Shown: in pieces, positions 1-8,995 of the stretch
How the letters are laid out: each line of letters begins with the position of its first letter
Position numbering within the stretch: the first letter of the stretch is position 1
DNA from: Buchnera aphidicola (Meitanaphis flavogallis)
GTDB taxonomy: Bacteria > Pseudomonadota > Gammaproteobacteria > Enterobacterales > Enterobacteriaceae
Length of the DNA: 64,000 nucleotides
Assembly: GCA_039830035.1 (NCBI GenBank)
Contig: CP140038.1
Location: 372,001 to 436,000 of the forward strand
Reading direction: 5' to 3'
Notes under the pieces: model-generated
The model's input: the letters and a program-made list of their open reading frames with translations, nothing else
What the model was told of the DNA's origin: nothing
The model's database searches: none
Program-made: the position numbers and the translations under genes

Positions 1-351
1 AGAAAAGGAAAAATTATTACAATAGGATCAATTATGGGACATATAGGTAATCACGGGCAAACTAATTATTCTGCTTCTAAATCTGGATTAATAGGATTTC
101 ATAGATCTTTAGCATTAGAAGTTGCTCATAAGGGTATTTGTATTAACATGATAGCACCAGGTTTTATTAAAACAAGAATGATAAAACATTTAACGCAACG
201 CCAAATAAATAAATACTTATCAAAAATTCCTATGAAAAAACTTGGAACTATTGATGAAATTTCTGAAGTTGTTTTATTCTTAATATCTGATCGTATTAGT
301 TATATTACAGGTCAAGTTATACATATCAACGGAGGGATGTACATGCCTTAA
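1..351 (+). CDS. fabG: 3-oxoacyl-[acyl-carrier-protein] reductase FabG, C-terminal part
   Basis: The gene enters from the left edge in frame at position 1, and 116 C-terminal residues are visible. FabG reduces 3-oxoacyl-ACP with NADPH in the fatty-acid elongation cycle in the cytoplasm. The short-chain dehydrogenase active site is visible: the Ser of GSIMG, followed by Tyr and Lys of NYSASKSG. The PGFIKT segment and the terminal INGGMYMP closely match the E. coli FabG C-terminus, so the 3' end is intact. acpP follows 93 bp downstream, as in E. coli. The start lies outside the window. Identification is very secure. Confidence 0.97.
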   Translation, partial: RKGKIITIGSIMGHIGNHGQTNYSASKSGLIGFHRSLALEVAHKGICINMIAPGFIKTRMIKHLTQRQINKYLSKIPMKKLGTIDEISEVVLFLISDRISYITGQVIHINGGMYMP

Positions 352-444
352 ACTTTTAAAATATATTTAATAATATTTAAATTATTATATATATGTGGCA
401 TATATTTTAAAAAACATTTTATTACATTAGCATAAGATATTTAT

Positions 445-681
445 ATGAATAGCATAGAAAGAAAAGTCAAAAATATTATTTCGAAACAGTTAGGATTGAT
501 AAAAAAAGAAATAAAAAACTCATCTTATTTATCGGAGGACCTTGGCGCAGATTCATTAGATCACGTTGAATTAATTATGACATTAGAAGATGAATTTAAT
601 ATTGAAATTAAAGATCAAGAAGCAGAAAATTTAAATACAGTACAATCAATACTTGATTTTATAAAAAGTAAAATTTTATAA
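445..681 (+). CDS. acpP: Acyl carrier protein AcpP
   Basis: A 78-residue acidic protein, the same length as E. coli AcpP. It carries growing acyl chains on a 4'-phosphopantetheine arm during fatty-acid synthesis. The attachment site is Ser37 in the signature GADSLDHVEL, and helix II and III residues (TLEDEF, EAENLNTVQ) are conserved. It follows fabG, with a short AT-rich spacer containing a weak 7-bp hairpin near 389-405. The genes between acpP and tmk in E. coli (fabF, pabC, mltG) are absent: only 81 bp separate the two here. The start is ATG. Confidence 0.97.
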   Translation: MNSIERKVKNIISKQLGLIKKEIKNSSYLSEDLGADSLDHVELIMTLEDEFNIEIKDQEAENLNTVQSILDFIKSKIL

Positions 682-762
682 CATTTATTACTATTTTAAT
701 TCAATACAACATTAAAAAATCGATATCTTACTGTTAAAAAATTAACTTGGAATATATATATC

Positions 763-1398
763 ATGTTAAATAGTAAATTTATAGTCATTGAAGGAATAGA
801 AGGATCTGGAAAAACTACTATGTGCAATTTTACTAAACAATTACTATTTAAATATGGTGTAACTAATGTCATAAATCTCAGAGAACCAGGAAGTACTCCC
901 TTATCTGAAAAAATAAGAAACTTAATTAAATACTCTACCAAAAATGAACATATTCATAGCGAAAGTGAACTATTATTAATTTATGCAGCTAGAATGCAAT
1001 TAATAAAATCAACCATTCATCCAGAACTGAAAAAAGGAACTTGGATAGTAATTGATAGATATACGTTATCTTCGTTAGCTTACCAAGGAGGTGGAAGAGG
1101 TATTAGTAAAAAAAAAATATTACTATTACAATCACTTTTTTTCAAAAATCCCATTCCTGATATAACACTTTATTTAGATGTTTACCCAGAAATTGGTTTA
1201 AAAAGAATTCAAAAAAGAAAAAATTTAGATCGAATAGAAAAAAATACATTAACTTTTTTTATTAAAGTAAGACATACATATTTAAGGTACATCAAGAATC
1301 GTCCTAACATTATTAAAATTAATGCTAATTACAATTTAAATATAGTAAAAAAAACATTTGAAAAAAAATTTTATTCTTGGTTTAAAAAAAATATATGA
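763..1398 (+). CDS. tmk: Thymidylate kinase
   Basis: A 211-residue protein (213 in E. coli) that phosphorylates dTMP to dTDP with ATP for DNA synthesis. The P-loop EGIEGSGKTT lies near residues 9-18. The DRY motif (VIDRYTLSSLAYQG) and the GGGRG lid region are present. The frame contains a run of ten A at 1108-1117 that is read correctly as Ser-Lys-Lys-Lys-Ile, so the gene is intact but should be prone to slippage. Its TGA overlaps the holB ATG (ATGA, 1395-1398), implying translational coupling; tmk-holB is also the E. coli order. Confidence 0.97.
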   Translation: MLNSKFIVIEGIEGSGKTTMCNFTKQLLFKYGVTNVINLREPGSTPLSEKIRNLIKYSTKNEHIHSESELLLIYAARMQLIKSTIHPELKKGTWIVIDRYTLSSLAYQGGGRGISKKKILLLQSLFFKNPIPDITLYLDVYPEIGLKRIQKRKNLDRIEKNTLTFFIKVRHTYLRYIKNRPNIIKINANYNLNIVKKTFEKKFYSWFKKNI

Positions 1399-2390
1399 AC
1401 CTATATCCATGGTTAGATATGCACTATTACAATATTATTTACCATTTGAAAAACAAAAAAAATAATCGTGCTATTATTTTAAACACATATAAAGGAATAG
1501 GAACTACTTCTCTGATAAAAAAAATCGGAATTTGGTTATTATGTATTAATCATATGAGCAATGGTTGTTTCTGCAATCAATGTCGAAATTGTCAACTAGT
1601 TAGCTCAAAACACCATCCTGATTGGTATAATATGAAACTATTTTCTCATAATAATATAATAGGAGTTGATACAGTAAGATGGCTATGTAATGAAATATTT
1701 AAAACACCTAAAATAAGTAAAAATAAAGTTATATACTTTCCTGATGCGTCACAATTAACAGAACACGGAACTAATGCTTTATTAAAAACACTAGAAGAAC
1801 CTCCGAAAAATACATATTTTCTATTAATAAACTACTTTTCTTATCCATTATTACCTACATTACGTAGTCGATGTACGCTATACAAGATTTCAATACCATC
1901 AGAAAATGTTAGCATCAATTGGTTAAAAAATAATCATCCTGAAATAAAAGAACACATCTTTAAAACTGCATTACGTGTTAACAAAGGATCACCTATCTAT
2001 GCTAAAAAATTTATTTTTACACAATTATGGAAAACACGAAACACGTTTTTTCATGACTTAACATACTCTATAAAAAATGATAACCTATTTTATATTTTAG
2101 ATAATTTAAATTTAGGTGATATAAAAGAAAAAATTTTTTGGTTATGTAGTTTACTATTTGATTCTATGAAAGCAAAATATAATGATATGAATCATATCAT
2201 TAATTTAGATAAAATAGATATAATAAGATGCTTTGAAGAAAAATATTCTTTTTTTTCACTTGATAATAGTCTCAGATCATGGATACATTTTAATTTTAAA
2301 TTGATCAACATTTCTGGAATTAATAAAGAACTGTTACTTACTGAACAATTATTACGATGGGAAAGTATTTTAAAATTGTATAAATATTAA
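1395..2390 (+). CDS. holB: DNA polymerase III subunit delta'
   Basis: A 331-residue protein (334 in E. coli), the delta' subunit of the clamp loader that opens the beta sliding clamp. As is typical for delta', the P-loop is degenerate (TYKGIGTTSL), so it should not hydrolyse ATP. Four cysteines of the zinc module are visible around residues 55-66 (CFCNQCRNC). The sensor segment NALLKTLEEPP and the SRC arginine-finger motif (LRSRCTLY) are conserved. The start overlaps the end of tmk. The C-terminal third is divergent and lysine/asparagine-rich, as is common in this genome. Confidence 0.95.
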   Translation: MNLYPWLDMHYYNIIYHLKNKKNNRAIILNTYKGIGTTSLIKKIGIWLLCINHMSNGCFCNQCRNCQLVSSKHHPDWYNMKLFSHNNIIGVDTVRWLCNEIFKTPKISKNKVIYFPDASQLTEHGTNALLKTLEEPPKNTYFLLINYFSYPLLPTLRSRCTLYKISIPSENVSINWLKNNHPEIKEHIFKTALRVNKGSPIYAKKFIFTQLWKTRNTFFHDLTYSIKNDNLFYILDNLNLGDIKEKIFWLCSLLFDSMKAKYNDMNHIINLDKIDIIRCFEEKYSFFSLDNSLRSWIHFNFKLINISGINKELLLTEQLLRWESILKLYKY

Positions 2391-2417
2391 AACTGTTTTT
2401 AAAAAAGAGAAAAAATT

Positions 2418-3218
2418 ATGTTTTTCGTAGATTCACATTGTCATATTGACCTTTTAAATTATCAAAATTTACATTCAGGAATAGAAGATGTATTAAAAAA
2501 AGCTTTCGAAAATAATGTTAAATTATTACTGACAGTATCAACATCTATAAAAAATTTTAATTATATAAAAAACTTTATAAAAAATAATAAAAATATTTTA
2601 TTATCTTGTGGAATTCATCCATTATATCTTAATCAAAATCAAAACGAAATAAAACAATTAGAATTACTTTCTAAAATTAAACAAGTAATTGCTATAGGAG
2701 AAACTGGATTAGATTATTATTATCAAAAAAATAACTGTAAAGCTCAAAAATTATTATTTCGACAACATATTCGTATTGCAATTAAACTGAATAAACCATT
2801 ATTAATACATACTAGATGTGCAATTGATGACACAATCACCATCTTACAAGAAGAACAAGCGGAACAATGCATAGGAATTATGCATTCTTTCACTGAAAAC
2901 ATTCATTATGCAAGAAAATTGTTAGATATGGGATTTTATATTTCTTTTTCTGGTATTGTAACATTTAAAAATTCTGAAAACATACGCAAAGTTGTACAAT
3001 TTATACCTTTAGATCGAATTTTATTAGAAACTGACGCTCCATATTTAACACCAACACCACTCCGAGGACAAGAAAACCAACCAGCTTTTTTATATCATAT
3101 AGCAAAAACAATTTCTAAATTAAAGAAAATAGATACTAAAACCCTAGCTAATAATACTACACAAAATTTTTTAAAACTATTCCGATTAAAACAAAAATTA
3201 TTAAAATATATTTCATAA
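2418..3218 (+). CDS. ycfH: TatD-family metal-dependent hydrolase YcfH
   Basis: A 266-residue amidohydrolase-fold protein, one residue longer than E. coli YcfH. Family metal-ligand motifs occur in order: DSHCHID near the N-terminus, GIHP, GETGLDYYY, HTR, MHSFT and LETDAPYLTP. TatD-family members act as metal-dependent nucleases or deoxyribonucleases; the exact physiological substrate of YcfH is uncertain. It lies 27 bp after holB, the same order as in E. coli (tmk-holB-ycfH-ptsG), so it is probably co-transcribed with them. Confidence 0.94.
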   Translation: MFFVDSHCHIDLLNYQNLHSGIEDVLKKAFENNVKLLLTVSTSIKNFNYIKNFIKNNKNILLSCGIHPLYLNQNQNEIKQLELLSKIKQVIAIGETGLDYYYQKNNCKAQKLLFRQHIRIAIKLNKPLLIHTRCAIDDTITILQEEQAEQCIGIMHSFTENIHYARKLLDMGFYISFSGIVTFKNSENIRKVVQFIPLDRILLETDAPYLTPTPLRGQENQPAFLYHIAKTISKLKKIDTKTLANNTTQNFLKLFRLKQKLLKYIS

Positions 3219-3359
3219 ATTATTATATAATAATTGAATACGTAATGTCGTTTAATAACTAATATCCTAACAATAATATTTATATAAATATATAGAACTA
3301 AAAAAAATTTTATTTTCAAATGTTTTATGCATAATCAATTTCATAGGAAATTAAAATAT

Positions 3360-4793
3360 ATGTTTAAAAATATATTTTCAAATTTACAGAAAATAGGTAA
3401 ATCATTGATGTTACCAGTATCTGTGCTCCCTATAGCTGGAATACTGTTAGGAATTGGATCCGCAAATTTTTATGTTATTCCGCATATTATTTCTAGAATA
3501 ATGGCGGAAGCAGGAGGATCAGTATTTTCTAACATGCCTTTAATTTTTGCTATCGGGATAGCATTAGGTTTTACTAAAAACGATGGAGTTTCTGCTTTAG
3601 CAGCAGTAATTGCTTATGGAATCATGACTCATACGTTCTCTTTGATGATTCCATTTGTTCTAAAAACATCAATTTTAGAAACAACCAACAAACATTTACT
3701 AGATACTGGAATACTGGGAGGCATTATTGCTGGTACCATTTCTGCATATATGTTCAACAAATTTTATTGTATTCAACTTCCAGAATATTTAGGTTTTTTT
3801 TCTGGAAAGCGTTTTGTTCCTATTATTTCAGGTTTATCAGCTATTATAATTGGTTTAATTTTATCACTCATATGGCCACCTATAGGAAATACAATAAAAA
3901 TGTTTTCTGAATGGGCAGCGTATCAAAATCCAACACTAGCTTTTGGAATGTATGGTACAATAGAACGCGCTTTAGTACCATTTGGATTACATCATATATG
4001 GAATGTACCTTTTCAAATGCAAATAGGAGAATATAGTAATTCTATAGGACAAACATTTCATGGAGACATTGCTAGATATATGGCAGGTGATACTACAGCT
4101 GGAAAATTATCGGGAGGATTTATATTCAAAATGTATGGTCTCCCTGCTGCAGCGTTAGCAATATGGCGATGCTCTTACAAACATAATAGAGCGAAAATAG
4201 GAGGAATTATGATTTCTGGAGCATTAACTGCTTTTTTAACAGGAATAACAGAACCAATTGAATTTTCATTTATATTAGTAGCTCCTATATTATACATAAT
4301 TCATTCTATTTTAGCTGGTTTAGCTTTTCCTATTTGCATTTGGTTAGATATGAGATCAGGTACTAGTTTTTCTCATGGATTAATTGATTTTATAGTATTA
4401 AGTGGAAACAGCCATAACTTGTGGTTATTTCCTATTATAGGAATACTATATGGTGGTCTCTATTACATTATTTTTTATCTGATCATAATTAAGTTAAATT
4501 TACCCACACCAGGAAGAGAAAACTCTGAAACAATATTATTACATAAAAATACAAAAGAAATGGCGCCATTGTTAATATCTGCTTTAGGAGGAAAAAATAA
4601 TATTACTTTCTTAGATGCTTGTATTACTCGATTGCGTATTACAGTAGCTGATATGTCTAAAGTTAACGTACAACAACTAAAAAATCTTGGATCTTCTGGA
4701 GTTATTATTTCAGGATTAGGAATACAAGTTGTATTTGGAACCAAATCAGATAATATCAAAACAGAAATAGACAATTATATCTTAAACAATTAA
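3360..4793 (+). CDS. ptsG: PTS glucose-specific enzyme IICB (PtsG)
   Basis: The inner-membrane glucose permease of the phosphotransferase system, which takes up and phosphorylates glucose. I start at ATG 3360, not at the upstream in-frame ATG 3327, because the product then begins MFKNIFSNLQ like E. coli PtsG, is exactly 477 residues, and has an AGGAAA ribosome site 9 bases upstream. The hydrophobic IIC domain fills roughly residues 1-380. The IIB domain carries the phosphorylated Cys421 in DACITRLR, the same number as in E. coli. The IIA function must come from crr elsewhere in the genome. Confidence 0.96.
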   Translation: MFKNIFSNLQKIGKSLMLPVSVLPIAGILLGIGSANFYVIPHIISRIMAEAGGSVFSNMPLIFAIGIALGFTKNDGVSALAAVIAYGIMTHTFSLMIPFVLKTSILETTNKHLLDTGILGGIIAGTISAYMFNKFYCIQLPEYLGFFSGKRFVPIISGLSAIIIGLILSLIWPPIGNTIKMFSEWAAYQNPTLAFGMYGTIERALVPFGLHHIWNVPFQMQIGEYSNSIGQTFHGDIARYMAGDTTAGKLSGGFIFKMYGLPAAALAIWRCSYKHNRAKIGGIMISGALTAFLTGITEPIEFSFILVAPILYIIHSILAGLAFPICIWLDMRSGTSFSHGLIDFIVLSGNSHNLWLFPIIGILYGGLYYIIFYLIIIKLNLPTPGRENSETILLHKNTKEMAPLLISALGGKNNITFLDACITRLRITVADMSKVNVQQLKNLGSSGVIISGLGIQVVFGTKSDNIKTEIDNYILNN

Positions 4794-4897
4794 TATGTTT
4801 AAAATAAAAAACAACATCTAATTTCAAATATTTTGTTCCTTACTTCTAACATATAATTACAAAATTGTAATGACATTCTTAAAAAAGGCATATTATT

Positions 4898-5245
4898 TTG
4901 AATATTAAAAGCGTATTTAGTCAAATAATAGAGAAAAATATTGACTCTAAAATAATTTATAAAGATGAAAATGTCACTGCCTTTCATGACATTAAGCCAC
5001 TAGCACCTGTACATATACTAATAGTTTCAAATCAATTAATTAAATCCACTAATGATATTAGTGAAAAAAATAAAGATATACTAGGACATATGTTATATTC
5101 AGCAATTGTATTAGCTAAAAAGTTTAAAATTAATAAAAGTGGATATCGTATGATAATTAATTGTAATGAACATGGTGGACAAGAAATTTTTCACTTACAT
5201 TTACACTTATTAGGAGGAAAAAAATTAGGAAGAATGACTTCTTAA
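4898..5245 (+). CDS. hinT: HIT-family purine nucleoside phosphoramidase HinT
   Basis: A 115-residue histidine-triad protein (119 in E. coli) that hydrolyses adenosine phosphoramidates. The triad HLHLHLL sits near residues 98-104, preceded by the conserved NEHGGQEIF. The start is TTG at 4898, with an AAAAAAGG ribosome site 9 bases upstream. The N-terminal residues SVFSQIIEKNIDS align with E. coli HinT, so a later ATG would remove conserved sequence. The E. coli C-terminal tail after GRM is slightly shortened. It lies between ptsG and lpoB as in E. coli, with ycfL missing. Confidence 0.94.
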   Translation: MNIKSVFSQIIEKNIDSKIIYKDENVTAFHDIKPLAPVHILIVSNQLIKSTNDISEKNKDILGHMLYSAIVLAKKFKINKSGYRMIINCNEHGGQEIFHLHLHLLGGKKLGRMTS

Positions 5246-5301
5246 AAAATTTATTATTAAAATAATCTCATCAATAAGAATAATTATAAAGGAGTTTTTT
5301 A

Positions 5302-5859
5302 ATAAAAATCGTATATATATTAATATTATTATCTACATTAATGCTAACTGATTGTAACTTTTTATTTAAAAAAAATTTTTTAAAAGATAGAAATCATACA
5401 AGATTTCTATTAAAAAAATATGTATTTATTGATTTATTAAATTTTGAAAAAGTATTAAAAAATGATTTGTTAAAAAAAATAAACAATATTAATATACCAT
5501 TTCAAGACAATTTAATACTTGTAAATGAAGTCAACAATAATACTATTTATGAAATAAACACAAATAAAATTCAAGATATATTTATTAATTTTTTTAATAA
5601 AGAAATTTCTTGCTTTAACGTAGCTCAAAAAAGTAATATTAAAAAAGCTAAAAAAAATTTAAATATTTCGTCTAAAGACATATTAATTAACAGAAACAAA
5701 GCATTAATGTTAGCAAAAAAAATAAATGTAAATTATTTGTTATATAATTCTATATATGAAAAGCACAAACAATTATATATGCAATTACAAATTATTGTGG
5801 TTAATTCTAAAGAAATTATTTTAGAAGACAATATGTTAATAGGAAAACTTGAAAATTAA
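5302..5859 (+). CDS. lpoB: Penicillin-binding protein activator LpoB, likely ATA start
   Basis: This matches E. coli LpoB (YcfM), the outer-membrane lipoprotein that activates the peptidoglycan synthase PBP1b. The diagnostic block SSKDILINRNKALMLAKK followed by NYLLYNS aligns with the LpoB core. The first ATG in frame (5341) would leave only three residues before the lipobox cysteine and no signal peptide. Reading upstream in frame gives a hydrophobic leader (KIVYILILLSTLMLTDC) that begins at ATA 5302, seven bases after a strong AAAGGAG ribosome site (5288-5294). I therefore place the start at ATA. The lipobox LTDC has an unusual Asp at -1. The Pro-rich linker of E. coli LpoB is lost (185 versus 213 residues). 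Confidence 0.85.
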   Translation: MKIVYILILLSTLMLTDCNFLFKKNFLKDRNHTRFLLKKYVFIDLLNFEKVLKNDLLKKINNINIPFQDNLILVNEVNNNTIYEINTNKIQDIFINFFNKEISCFNVAQKSNIKKAKKNLNISSKDILINRNKALMLAKKINVNYLLYNSIYEKHKQLYMQLQIIVVNSKEIILEDNMLIGKLEN

Positions 5860-6357
5860 ATTGTTTATTAATTTAATATATATTTTATATAATGAGTATT
5901 TTAACTTACTTCGAAAATTAAAAAAAATTATAATTAATACCAATAAAAATATTAACATGCTCAAATATACTAAAATAGATACAATATTGTAATATTTGTA
6001 ATATGCATTTAATAAAATTAATATAAAAAATAAAAATATCATTTTATGTTGGAAAGTTTTTAGGTAAAATAAACCAATCTTGACTAAACAATAAATATTG
6101 TACTATTATTAAAACATAGTCACCTTATTTTTTAATATATACGTTTAAATATATAACACATCAAAATTTTAACGAAATTATATTTTTTATATTATAATTT
6201 TGTATATTTATTCTAAATTTTAATATTATAATATTAGAAAATATTAATTTGAAAGCACTTTAATGCTCAATTAAGTTAAAAAATAAAATTCAGTTTTTTA
6301 TACGAAGTATATTTTTTATTTTTAATATATATTAAAACCTATATTTTCAAAAATATA
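5860..6357. other. Intergenic region, lpoB / asnS convergent, no gene seen
   Basis: About 500 bp of very AT-rich sequence between convergent lpoB and asnS. A 68-codon open frame on the minus strand (5836-6042) is a run of Leu/Ile/Tyr/Phe codons expected by chance at this composition, and it overlaps the lpoB end. I find no RNA gene and no clear terminator. In E. coli the porin gene ompF lies next to asnS, so this may be a decayed gene site; no recognisable remnant is visible. Confidence 0.6.
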
Positions 6358-7758
6358 CTAAACACTAATGTTATTTACAGTTCTAGGAAAAGGACATACA
6401 TCTCTAATATTTTTAACTCCAATGATATATGATAAAAAACGTTCAAAACCTAATCCAAATCCTGCATGTGGGACAGTTCCATATTTACGAAGATCTCTAT
6501 ACCACCAATAATTTTTTTTATTTAAACCAAATTCAGAAAATCTTTTATCTAAAATATCTAGTTTTTCTTCTCTCTCAGATCCTCCTAAAATTTCTCCAAT
6601 TTTAGGTACTAATAAATCCATTGCTGCAACAGTTTTACCATCTTTATTTAATTTCATATAAAAAGCTTTAATAGACCTAGGATAATTTACAATTATAACT
6701 GGACAACCAAAATACTGTTCTACAATATATTTTTCATGTTCTGATAATAAATCCATTTCTGAAAATATTGAATTTAAAGAGAACTGTCCCGATTTTTTTA
6801 AAATATTTATAACTTCTTCATATTCTATTTGGACAAATTTTCTTTTTGAAAATTGTTGTAATCGAGATATAATATCTGTATCTGAAGTTTTTTTAAAAAA
6901 TTCAATATCTATTAAGCATTGGTCTAAAATATTATTCACTGCATGTTTTAACATTTCCTCAGAAAATGAAACTAAATCATTTAATGTAGAAAAAGCAGTT
7001 TCTACTTCCAACATCCAAAATTCAGCAAGATGCCTACTAGTATTAGAATTTTCTGCTCTAAACGTTGGACCAAAAGAATAAACTTTTGACAATGCGCATG
7101 CATACGCTTCTAAATTTAGTTGACCAGAAACACTTAAAAAACTTTCCCTTCCAAAAAAATCTTTTTTAAAATTTATATTTGAACAATCAGTCTTAGAAAG
7201 ATTAGAAAAATCCAGTGTAGATACTTTAAACATATCACCACACCCTTCGGCGTTTAATCCTGTAATAATAGGTGTTGCAATCCAATAATATCCTTTTTTA
7301 TATAAAAATTGATGTAAAGTTTGAAATAAACAGTTTCTAATCCTAGATATAGAACCAATAAAATTTGTTCTTGGTCTTAAATGAGAATATTGCCTTAAAT
7401 GTTCAATAGTATGCCTTTTGGACGACATAGGATAACTTGAAGGATCATTAACTAATCCGACTATTTTTATTGTTTTTGCATTAATTTCATATAATTGGTT
7501 TTTTTTGAGTGATTTTATTAATATACCATGCACAATCATTGAACAACCAACTGTTAATTTTATAATATCTTGATAAAAATTAAATAAAGAACAATGAACT
7601 ACAACTTGTATTGTATCGAAACAAGATCCATCATACAAATCAATAAAAGAAATACCAGATTTTGAATTTCTTCTATTTTTTACCCAGCCTCTTACACTAA
7701 TAAGTGTATGCTTTTTTATTTTATTATGATATATATCAGATACAGAAACTATATCCAC
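6358..7758 (-). CDS. asnS: Asparaginyl-tRNA synthetase
   Basis: A 466-residue class IIb synthetase, the same length as in E. coli, that charges tRNA-Asn. It has an N-terminal OB-fold anticodon-binding domain (VRGWVKNRRNSK), motif 2 (FGPTFRAENSNTSRHLAEFW) and motif 3 near the C-terminus (GFGLGFERFL). The start is GTG at 7758, preceded by a GAGGAT ribosome site; the product then aligns with E. coli AsnS from the first residues. It lies 46 bp downstream of pncB on the same strand, so the two are probably one transcript. Confidence 0.97.
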   Translation of the reverse strand: MDIVSVSDIYHNKIKKHTLISVRGWVKNRRNSKSGISFIDLYDGSCFDTIQVVVHCSLFNFYQDIIKLTVGCSMIVHGILIKSLKKNQLYEINAKTIKIVGLVNDPSSYPMSSKRHTIEHLRQYSHLRPRTNFIGSISRIRNCLFQTLHQFLYKKGYYWIATPIITGLNAEGCGDMFKVSTLDFSNLSKTDCSNINFKKDFFGRESFLSVSGQLNLEAYACALSKVYSFGPTFRAENSNTSRHLAEFWMLEVETAFSTLNDLVSFSEEMLKHAVNNILDQCLIDIEFFKKTSDTDIISRLQQFSKRKFVQIEYEEVINILKKSGQFSLNSIFSEMDLLSEHEKYIVEQYFGCPVIIVNYPRSIKAFYMKLNKDGKTVAAMDLLVPKIGEILGGSEREEKLDILDKRFSEFGLNKKNYWWYRDLRKYGTVPHAGFGLGFERFLSYIIGVKNIRDVCPFPRTVNNISV

Positions 7759-7804
7759 GACGTTATCCTCAATAATTATATGAAATTATTTAAAAAAAAT
7801 TATT

Positions 7805-8995
7805 TTATTTTAAATTAAAAGCTTTTTTTAAATTTTCCATAAATAATTTATTAAAACAAACTATTTTTTCTGGACTGTCTGAAAGTTTAGCTACCGGTTT
7901 ACCATTACATTCTACTAACTTAATGACAATATTTAAAGGATTTACATTAGGAATATCACAAGTCAATTTCGTTCCTATACCAAATATTGTATTGATTTTT
8001 TTATTAAAAAATTGAAATAAATGCACTATTGTTTCAAAATCTAGACTATCTGAAAACAATAATGTTTTTGTTAACGGATTTATTCCAAGTTTTTCATAAT
8101 GACTAATAGCTTTTTTACCCCATTGAAATGGATCACCAGAGTCATGTCTTAATCCTTTATAATTGTTTGCCAAATCAAAACTAAAATCTTTTAAAAAAGA
8201 ATCCATAGAAATACAATCTGTTAAAGCAATACCTAAACATTCTTTGTACTGAAGTAACCATGTTTTTAATGCGATTTTTTGACTATTTTCTAAAATAGGA
8301 CTAATTTGCTGATGTGCTTGAAACCATTCATGAGATTGAGTTCCTATAGGATGCATTCCAAAAACTTTAGAAAAATGATAATTACTTGATCCAATTAACC
8401 ATGGAAAATTCATTTTTAAAAATTTAATTATAGAAAAATGAATGTCATACGAAAATCTTCTTCTAGTTCCAAAATCTATTATTTTTAATTTAGATATATC
8501 TAAATTTTTAGTTAGTTTATGAAAATGAAAAATCTTTTTTTTTAAATAATTTAAAGCAATGTTTGATGTAACATTAGGCGATGTATTTGTATGAACTATT
8601 TCACTTATCAACGATAACAATGGAACTTCCCATAATATCACATCTTTCCATAGTCCGTGTATGTAAATACACAACTGTCCATTCTTATTGAAAATATTTA
8701 CTTGCGAAAGATTATATCGAAAATCCTTTAACCACAATAAATATTCTTTTTTAAAAAAAGGAAGAGAAGACATATATATATATTCATCATTAGTAAGATA
8801 CAAATTAGTAGCCATCATTTCAATTTGATTAATCAACATTTTAGAATAATTGCCAAAAATATTGACACCTCGACATATAAATTTTGCAGATACAGTAACA
8901 TGTTGATAATAATAAAATACCACTTGTTGCATATGAAACTTATAAGCATCAGTGTCTAAAAAAGTTTTCAATATTGGATAGCTGTATTTCTTCAT
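7805..8995 (-). CDS. pncB: Nicotinate phosphoribosyltransferase
   Basis: A 396-residue enzyme (400 in E. coli) that converts nicotinate and PRPP to nicotinate mononucleotide, the entry step of NAD salvage. The segment IGTQSHEWFQAHQQ (His222) corresponds to the phosphorylated active-site histidine region of the family. FGTRRRFSYDIH and LRHDSGDPFQWG are also conserved. Retention suggests the symbiont uses nicotinate for NAD synthesis, which is an inference. It is followed by asnS on the same strand. Upstream lies a long gene-free spacer. Confidence 0.95.
   Translation of the reverse strand: MKKYSYPILKTFLDTDAYKFHMQQVVFYYYQHVTVSAKFICRGVNIFGNYSKMLINQIEMMATNLYLTNDEYIYMSSLPFFKKEYLLWLKDFRYNLSQVNIFNKNGQLCIYIHGLWKDVILWEVPLLSLISEIVHTNTSPNVTSNIALNYLKKKIFHFHKLTKNLDISKLKIIDFGTRRRFSYDIHFSIIKFLKMNFPWLIGSSNYHFSKVFGMHPIGTQSHEWFQAHQQISPILENSQKIALKTWLLQYKECLGIALTDCISMDSFLKDFSFDLANNYKGLRHDSGDPFQWGKKAISHYEKLGINPLTKTLLFSDSLDFETIVHLFQFFNKKINTIFGIGTKLTCDIPNVNPLNIVIKLVECNGKPVAKLSDSPEKIVCFNKLFMENLKKAFNLK

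Noticed and set aside
5836..6042. 68-codon hydrophobic minus-strand ORF in the lpoB-asnS spacer
   Set aside because: Composed of Ile/Leu/Tyr/Phe/Asn codons expected by chance in AT-rich DNA, overlaps the lpoB end, has no ribosome site and no recognisable family.
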